From: an uncultured Robinsoniella sp.
GTDB taxonomy: Bacteria; Bacillota; Clostridia; Lachnospirales; Lachnospiraceae
Reading direction: 5' to 3'
Assembly (NCBI GenBank): GCA_900540475.1
Contig: UQGG01000015.1
Coordinates: forward strand, 62,001 to 126,000
Length of the DNA stretch: 64,000 nt
Under the pieces are notes generated by a model. The model saw only the letters and a program-made list of their open reading frames with translations. It did not search any database and was not told the DNA's origin. The translations under genes were made by a program, and so were the position numbers. Shown in pieces: positions 58,452 through 64,000 of this stretch. Positions within the stretch are counted from its first letter, which is position 1. Every line of letters begins with the position of its first letter.

Positions 58452-61400
58452 TTACGGATTTTCTACATTCTGTGTCTCTTCCCCAATTACATCCTCCTGT
58501 ACTTCTTCCGCCTCCGTTGAATTCTCGGATGCATCTTCCGTTACTGGTGCTGCCATTTGGTTTCCATTTTCTTCCTCTACCACAAGCGTAATTTCACCAT
58601 ATACGCTCTGGTCTGCATTGGATACCGCTGATATGACTACGGTTCCTGCGCCGATTCCGGTTACAACTCCATCCTGTGATACAACGGCTGCAGCTTCATT
58701 ATCCGATGTCCAGGTAACGGATTTGTCTACGGCATCCGATGGATTTACTGCTGCGCTCAGAGACAGCGTGGCATTTACTTTTAGCTGAGTGGAACCTCCG
58801 GATGTAACTTCAACTGTGCTTGGTTTTAACTCAACAATTGTCAGATCAATGGATGCCTCTTTACCGGAACCGTCATTAGCCGCTGCCGTGATTCTGACAC
58901 TTCCTGCTGTCAGTGGTGTAACCTTTCCTGTGCTGTCAACTGTTGCAACGCTTACATCACTTGAGGACCATGTGAATGTTTTTCCTGTTGTGAGTGCCGG
59001 TGTCACTTTTGCGGTTAACTGTACTGCGTATGGGCTTCCACCCCAGCCTGCCGTCTTGGTTCCTAATGCAATTGCATCTGCCTGAACACCCTGCGGTGTC
59101 TTTATTTCTACATTCTGAATTTCTTCTCTGCCTGTAACGGTTATGATTACACGCTGGTAGTAATTTAAATTGTGGGCACCGTTGTCAGTTACCTGGATTA
59201 CCATATGGATGGTATCGCCGTTCTGTGCATCTTCCGGAATAACGAAGCTTGCTGTATCGGTGTTTTTACCGGTAACGGACATATTGCCATCTGCAGTACC
59301 GGCATAAGTATCAGCTTCATAGTACTGCCACCATTTGTAAGTCAGTTTGTCACCATCCGGATCAGAACCTTCTGCATGGAGTTTTAAACGTTCTCCAGGT
59401 GCTGCACTCAGATCGATTCCTTCTTTTACACTTACAGATGGCATATGGTTTGCATCAGCATAATCAGATGCAATACACCAGTCTGCACGTGCTGCGAAAT
59501 CACTTTGAATATCATTGAACCATCTGGTTAAGGTATATGCGGTGTCTTCGCTATTGGTATAGATATTATAATCTTTTACCGTATTTTTGTATGTTCCGTC
59601 TTCCATGACTCCAAATCTGCCTCCCCAGCCTCCGTAGGTTGGATCTTCCAGGCTTCGCAGCCCTGTGTCAAGGAGGTAGAAGAAAGATGGTGAATCCCCT
59701 TCTGATATGAAATCATAGCGGTTATACTGAGGATTCTTTAACAGATACTCTTCGGATCCTCTCTGTTCGTTTGCATCTTCTCCTTCTAATATTGTGCCAT
59801 CGCCCATCAGTTTATAGTTTGCAAGCAATGCTCCATGTCCGGTCTTAATGTTATTGTAATACCAGTCACCCTGGAGTTTTTCTGTCAGCGGCTCTGCTAC
59901 ACGTTTCCACATATAAGCAAACTGCCAGAAGTTTCCGCCATCGTTGATTACTTTAATTCCAGGCCAGTGTTTTGCGATGTAATCTGAATAGGTTGCATCC
60001 TGATTCAGGATAATGTAAATCACAGCCTTATCATAGATCTTCTGCTGTATTGCTGCCCACTGATCTGTTTCGCTGTACTCTTCTTCAATTGATTTCAGAG
60101 CTCTCGCCGTGGTATTGGTACCGCCCCAGGTCTGGATATATAAAGTACGTTCATCATCATCCAGAAGAATATCTTTCATAAATTCAGATCCTTCGGTGAT
60201 CTCTTCCATTTCACCAACGTTCTTAATGTTACCGATCTTCAAAATACTCTTTAAGTATTCCGGTGAAGGATAATCTGCGGAATGTACTTTCAGATTCTCA
60301 TATACTTCTTCGTAATCATCTAATACTTCCCCTGCCCATGCTGTTCCGGTCCATCTCTTTGGTGCGATACCCTTATCCGGATCTCCGGCATAGTGGTATG
60401 TGGAGCTGCTTAAAATCAAGCCTGCAATATCCATCTCATTGGAGTAAAGCATCAGACGCATGAAGGAATCCATGTCATCCACTTCTCCATCTGTTGTTAC
60501 AATTGTTCTTACTTTACTGCTGTTTGCATCATCTTTTGCTCTGGTCACTTTTATTTCAAATGTTCCCATTACATTTTTGTCAATCTTTGATACAGCTGTA
60601 ATCGTTGCTGTACCAAATGATACACCAGTTACCTGTCCTTTATCCGATACTGTTGCAACTGCTTCATTATCAGAGCTCCAGCTTACATTTTTATTGGTAA
60701 GAGTTTCCGGTAATACTACTGCACTCAGTGTTGTCTTGGCTCCTGCTTCTATGGTATCTTCTCCTGTAATTGTAACGCTTTCCACTGCCTGGGCACCCTC
60801 TACGGTGATCAGAATCTCCTGATAGTGTGACAGTGAGTGTGTTCCATTATCAGATGCCTGTACTAAGATTATCAGGGTATCGCCTTCTTTTGCATCTTCC
60901 GGTACTGTAATGGTTGCCATATCTGAATTGGCTCCCTTGATGTAAATGCCTTTATTCGCTTCCGGTTCCACATATGTATCTGCTTCAAAATACTGTGACC
61001 ATTTGATTGATACATAATCGCCGTCCGGATCGCTAGCTTCTGCATGAAGTTTCAAGGTCTCCCCTGGTTTTGCAGTAAAGTCCAATCCTTCTTTGATGCT
61101 CAGGGCCGGTGCGTGGTTTGCATCTTCATAGTTCGGAGTAATACACCAGTCTGCACGTGTTGCAAATTCATGCTGCAGATCTGCCATCCAGCGCCAGTCA
61201 GAGTTCACTTTCTTATCCTGTAACGGATCATAATCCTGAACTGTCTTATACCAGTTGAGCTGCTGTCCCTTGGAGTTCTTCATGCTGGTATCCAGATAAT
61301 AACGTCCGCCGTAGCTTCCGAATGCCGGGTCTTCTAAGGATCTTAATCCGGTATCCATCAGATAGAAGAAGCTTGGTGAATCTCCTTCAGAAAGGAAATC

Positions 61401-64000
61401 ATACCTCTGGTACTTCATTCTTCCCCACCAGTTTGTGCTGTCAAGCAGTTCCTCATTGGTTCCGAACTGGCTTCCATCCTCTTCTCCGTCTAAATAAGTT
61501 CCGTCACCCCATGTTACATAATTGTCTAACAATGCACCGTGTCCGTAATCCAGGTTCTCTCTCATCCATGCTCCGGAGAGGGTTCTCTTGCCTTCGCTGT
61601 CTACGCTGCCTGCTGTTCTGGACCATGCATAGCCGTATGTGGTTCCGCCGCCTACATTCAGGAATGCGATTTCCGGCCATTCTTCACCGATATACTGATC
61701 ATAGGTCTGATCCTGTTTTCCGAATGCACAGATCATTGCCTTGTTCACGATCTTTTCGCGGATTGCTGCCCATTCGTCTGTTTCTTTGTATTTTTCTTCA
61801 ATACTCATCAGCGCTCTGGTGATGGTATTTGTTCCGCCCCATGCCATGAGGTACAGCTTTCTCGGATCGTTATCCAAGAGTGCTTTTTCTACTAATTTTG
61901 AACCTTCTGTTTCATTTTTCACATCGCCTTTATATCCGATATTTCCGATTTTGATAATGCTGCGGATATAATCCGGTGTGGGGTAATTCGGGTCATGTGT
62001 ACGCAGATTCTCATATACTTCCTCATAATCATCTGCATATTCATTCATCCAGTCCGTTCCCGGCCAGCGGTACTTCGTCTGGGAAGCTGCATCTGCGGCA
62101 TCCGGATCACCGATCCAGTGGAACTGTGAGCTTGTCTGGATAATTCCCTGGAAATCAATTTCGTTTGCATAAAGCAGTGCATGTACCAATGAGTTCTGGT
62201 CGTCTACTTCTGCATCCTGTGTGATAATCGCTCTCGGGTTCTGGTTTGCAGGATCATTATCTGCCCTTGTTACCTGAATCTCAAATGTTCCGGAGATTTT
62301 ATTATCTACTTTTGAAACAGCGGTGATCGTTGCTGTTCCAACTGAAACGCCGGTTACCTGTCCTTTATCTGTCACAGTTGCCACTGCTTCATTATCAGAC
62401 TTCCAGGTCACATTTTTGTTAGTCAAAGTTTCCGGCAATACAACTGCGTTCAATGTAGTTTTACTGCCAGCTTTCAGTTCAGAAGCTCCGTTTACCGTGA
62501 CGCTTTCTACCTGCTGTGCGCCTGTAACGGTAAGGATTACACGCTGGTAGTGGTTCATGTTATGTGCTCCATCGTCTGTTACCTGAACTACCAGATGAAT
62601 GGTATCACCGTCTTTTGCATCAGCGGGTACCACAAAGCTTGCTGTATCTGAATCTTTCCCGATAATATTAAATTTACCGTCATCGGTTCCTTTATAAGTA
62701 TCTGCTTCATAATACTGCCACCATTTGTAAGTTAGCAGATCGCCATCCGGGTCCGCACCGTCTGCATGTAATTTTACTCTTTCCCCTGGCTGTGCCGTCA
62801 AGTCCAGTCCTTCTTCCACCGATACGGTTGGCCTGTGGTTTGCTTCGGTGAATTCATCTGCCACGCACCAGTCTGCACGTGCTGCAAAATCACCCTGAAT
62901 ATCATTAAACCAACGGGTAAGTGTATAAGTTTTGTCGTCTTTCTGTGTATAGATATTATAATCTGATACGGTATTCTTGTAGGTGCCGTCCGGCTCTACG
63001 CCAAACCTTCCGCCCCAGCCGCCGTAAGTGGGATCTTCCATACTTCTAAGTCCGGTATCCAGCAGGTAGAAGAATGATGGAGAATCTCCTTCAGAAATAA
63101 AATCGTAACGATTGTACTGGGTATTTTTGATTAAATAATCTTCGCTTCCGCGCTGCTCATTGGCATCTTCACCTTCCAGAATAGTTCCGTCACCCATTAA
63201 TTTGTAATTCTCAAGTAATGGACCATGTCCTATTTTGATGTTGTTATAATTCCAGTCACCCTGGAGTTTCAGTGTCAGCGGTTCCGGAACACTCTTCCAC
63301 ATATAAGCGAATCTCCAGAAGTTTCCGCCATCGTTGATTACTTTAATACCAGGCCAGTTCTTGGCAATGTAGTTGGAATATGTAGCATCCTGGTTCAAAA
63401 TAATGTAGATCACTGCTTTGTCATAAATTTTCTGCTGGATTGCTTCCCACTGGTCTGTGCCTTTATACTCTTCTTCAATTGATTTCAGAGCTCTTGCAGT
63501 GGTATTGGTTCCGCCCCATGTCTGTATATAAAGTGTTCTGTCATCATCATCTAGCAGAATATCTTTCATGAACTCTGAGCCTTCTGTGATTTCATCCATT
63601 TCGCCTACATTTTTAATGTTACCGATTTTCAGGATGCTTTCCAGATATGCCGGGGTAGGGTAATCCTGTGAGTGAACGGTTAAGTTTGCATATACTTCGC
63701 CGTAATCTTCCAATACTTCGCCTGCCCATGCAGTGCCGGTCCATCTCTTTGGAGCTATACCCTTATCCGGATCACCGGCATAGTGATAGGTAGAGCTTGT
63801 CAGAATCAATCCGGCAAGATCCATCTCGTTGGAATACAGCATCAGACGCATGAAGGAATCCATGTCATCTACTTCGCCATCTGTTGTCACGATGGTACGC
63901 ACTTTATCTTTGTTTGTTACCTCAACCTTAATTTCTGCTTTTTTATTGCTTCCATCTGTTGTTTCAACGGTTATCACAGCTGATCCCTGAGCCTTCGCAG
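58452..64000 (-). CDS. giant secreted protein: three DUF1593 (Sde182 nucleoside-hydrolase-like) modules with BIG2 domains; 5' end outside window
   Basis: About 1,849 codons are visible and the frame is open at the right edge, so the N-terminus (signal peptide) is not seen. From N to C: the end of a BIG2 domain (63998-63915), module 1 (starts TIVTTDGEVDDMDSFMRLML, ~63910-62530), BIG2 (~62515-62255), module 2 (AIITQDAEVDDQNSLVHAL, ~62250-60790), BIG2 (~60785-60525), module 3 (~60515-59120), two BIG2 domains (~59115-58565) and an acidic Glu/Asn tail. Each module has the Asp-rich nucleoside-hydrolase-like start (D-x3-DD), the block WGGTNTTARALKSIEEEY, GHG, SEGDSPSFFYLLDTGLRS and a beta-domain LKLHAEGSDPDGD. 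Modules 1 and 3 are near-identical; module 2 diverges. No LPxTG motif. DUF1593 proteins are thought to act on or bind cell-wall glycans; activity here is unproven. Confidence 0.87.
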   Translation of the reverse strand, partial: AKAQGSAVITVETTDGSNKKAEIKVEVTNKDKVRTIVTTDGEVDDMDSFMRLMLYSNEMDLAGLILTSSTYHYAGDPDKGIAPKRWTGTAWAGEVLEDYGEVYANLTVHSQDYPTPAYLESILKIGNIKNVGEMDEITEGSEFMKDILLDDDDRTLYIQTWGGTNTTARALKSIEEEYKGTDQWEAIQQKIYDKAVIYIILNQDATYSNYIAKNWPGIKVINDGGNFWRFAYMWKSVPEPLTLKLQGDWNYNNIKIGHGPLLENYKLMGDGTILEGEDANEQRGSEDYLIKNTQYNRYDFISEGDSPSFFYLLDTGLRSMEDPTYGGWGGRFGVEPDGTYKNTVSDYNIYTQKDDKTYTLTRWFNDIQGDFAARADWCVADEFTEANHRPTVSVEEGLDLTAQPGERVKLHADGADPDGDLLTYKWWQYYEADTYKGTDDGKFNIIGKDSDTASFVVPADAKDGDTIHLVVQVTDDGAHNMNHYQRVILTVTGAQQVESVTVNGASELKAGSKTTLNAVVLPETLTNKNVTWKSDNEAVATVTDKGQVTGVSVGTATITAVSKVDNKISGTFEIQVTRADNDPANQNPRAIITQDAEVDDQNSLVHALLYANEIDFQGIIQTSSQFHWIGDPDAADAASQTKYRWPGTDWMNEYADDYEEVYENLRTHDPNYPTPDYIRSIIKIGNIGYKGDVKNETEGSKLVEKALLDNDPRKLYLMAWGGTNTITRALMSIEEKYKETDEWAAIREKIVNKAMICAFGKQDQTYDQYIGEEWPEIAFLNVGGGTTYGYAWSRTAGSVDSEGKRTLSGAWMRENLDYGHGALLDNYVTWGDGTYLDGEEDGSQFGTNEELLDSTNWWGRMKYQRYDFLSEGDSPSFFYLMDTGLRSLEDPAFGSYGGRYYLDTSMKNSKGQQLNWYKTVQDYDPLQDKKVNSDWRWMADLQHEFATRADWCITPNYEDANHAPALSIKEGLDFTAKPGETLKLHAEASDPDGDYVSIKWSQYFEADTYVEPEANKGIYIKGANSDMATITVPEDAKEGDTLIILVQASDNGTHSLSHYQEILITVEGAQAVESVTITGEDTIEAGAKTTLSAVVLPETLTNKNVSWSSDNEAVATVSDKGQVTGVSFGTATITAVSKIDKNVMGTFEIKVTRAKDDANSSKVRTIVTTDGEVDDMDSFMRLMLYSNEMDIAGLILSSSTYHYAGDPDKGIAPKRWTGTAWAGEVLDDYEEVYENLKVHSADYPSPEYLKSILKIGNIKNVGEMEEITEGSEFMKDILLDDDERTLYIQTWGGTNTTARALKSIEEEYSETDQWAAIQQKIYDKAVIYIILNQDATYSDYIAKHWPGIKVINDGGNFWQFAYMWKRVAEPLTEKLQGDWYYNNIKTGHGALLANYKLMGDGTILEGEDANEQRGSEEYLLKNPQYNRYDFISEGDSPSFFYLLDTGLRSLEDPTYGGWGGRFGVMEDGTYKNTVKDYNIYTNSEDTAYTLTRWFNDIQSDFAARADWCIASDYADANHMPSVSVKEGIDLSAAPGERLKLHAEGSDPDGDKLTYKWWQYYEADTYAGTADGNMSVTGKNTDTASFVIPEDAQNGDTIHMVIQVTDNGAHNLNYYQRVIITVTGREEIQNVEIKTPQGVQADAIALGTKTAGWGGSPYAVQLTAKVTPALTTGKTFTWSSSDVSVATVDSTGKVTPLTAGSVRITAAANDGSGKEASIDLTIVELKPSTVEVTSGGSTQLKVNATLSLSAAVNPSDAVDKSVTWTSDNEAAAVVSQDGVVTGIGAGTVVISAVSNADQSVYGEITLVVEEENGNQMAAPVTEDASENSTEAEEVQEDVIGEETQNVENP

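Overview
The window reads as a piece of a carbohydrate-scavenging anaerobe of the Clostridia, most likely Lachnospiraceae. This is inferred from moderate GC, strong AGGAGG-type ribosome sites, clean TTGACA-17-TATAAT promoters, the family content (GH78, GH106, GH43, GH51, GH2, GH4, CUT1-type ABC importers, many LacI/AraC/ROK regulators) and secreted BIG2-domain proteins. Most genes lie on the minus strand. No rRNA, tRNA, CRISPR array, insertion sequence or phage gene was seen.

Layout. 1-669: end-truncated Rpn/PD-(D/E)XK transposase-like nuclease. 1220-8274: kup potassium transporter, a two-helix membrane protein, a hydantoinase/oxoprolinase with a DUF917 partner, and their likely PucR regulator. 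8510-10824: a uroporphyrinogen-decarboxylase-fold (URO-D) protein divergent from an AraC regulator. 10956-15793: a C_GCAxxG_C_C cysteine protein, a 33-residue membrane peptide, an ABC-2 exporter, a MATE pump and a second AraC regulator. 15807-24615: LacI-controlled GH78, GH106 and GH43 enzymes. 24773-36812: an ABC importer, MFS transporter, GH78 and GH2 genes next to a second LacI and its GH43. 36921-42576: a D-galactonate-type cluster (dgoD, HpcH/HpaI aldolase, GntP permease, URO-D protein, FadR-type regulator). 42764-44200: a membrane serine hydrolase. 44280-47968: URO-D protein, GH51 and a deletion scar joining half a permease to half a regulator. 48092-58275: ABC importer, GH4, URO-D protein, PfkB kinase, ROK repressor, MttB-family protein and a NagB-like enzyme. 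58452-64000: a very large secreted protein with three DUF1593 modules and several BIG2 domains, running off the right edge.

How it fits together. The glycosidases (three rhamnosidase-like, two GH43, one arabinofuranosidase, one GH2, one GH4) point to pectin side chains and other plant heteroglycans. Oligosaccharides would enter by the ABC or MFS carriers and be cut inside the cell, because none of these intracellular glycosidases has a visible signal peptide. Operators are visible for both LacI proteins, the FadR-type regulator and the ROK repressor; each lies at or beside a promoter, or just upstream of the gene it should control. 

Most interesting points: four URO-D/MtaA-like proteins and one MttB-family protein sit inside sugar operons with no corrinoid protein nearby; three glycosidase genes share a palindromic leader just before the start codon; the ROK operator occurs in three copies, two of them exact inverted matches; and the gene spacers carry unrelated degenerate tandem repeats as well as a small dispersed hairpin family.
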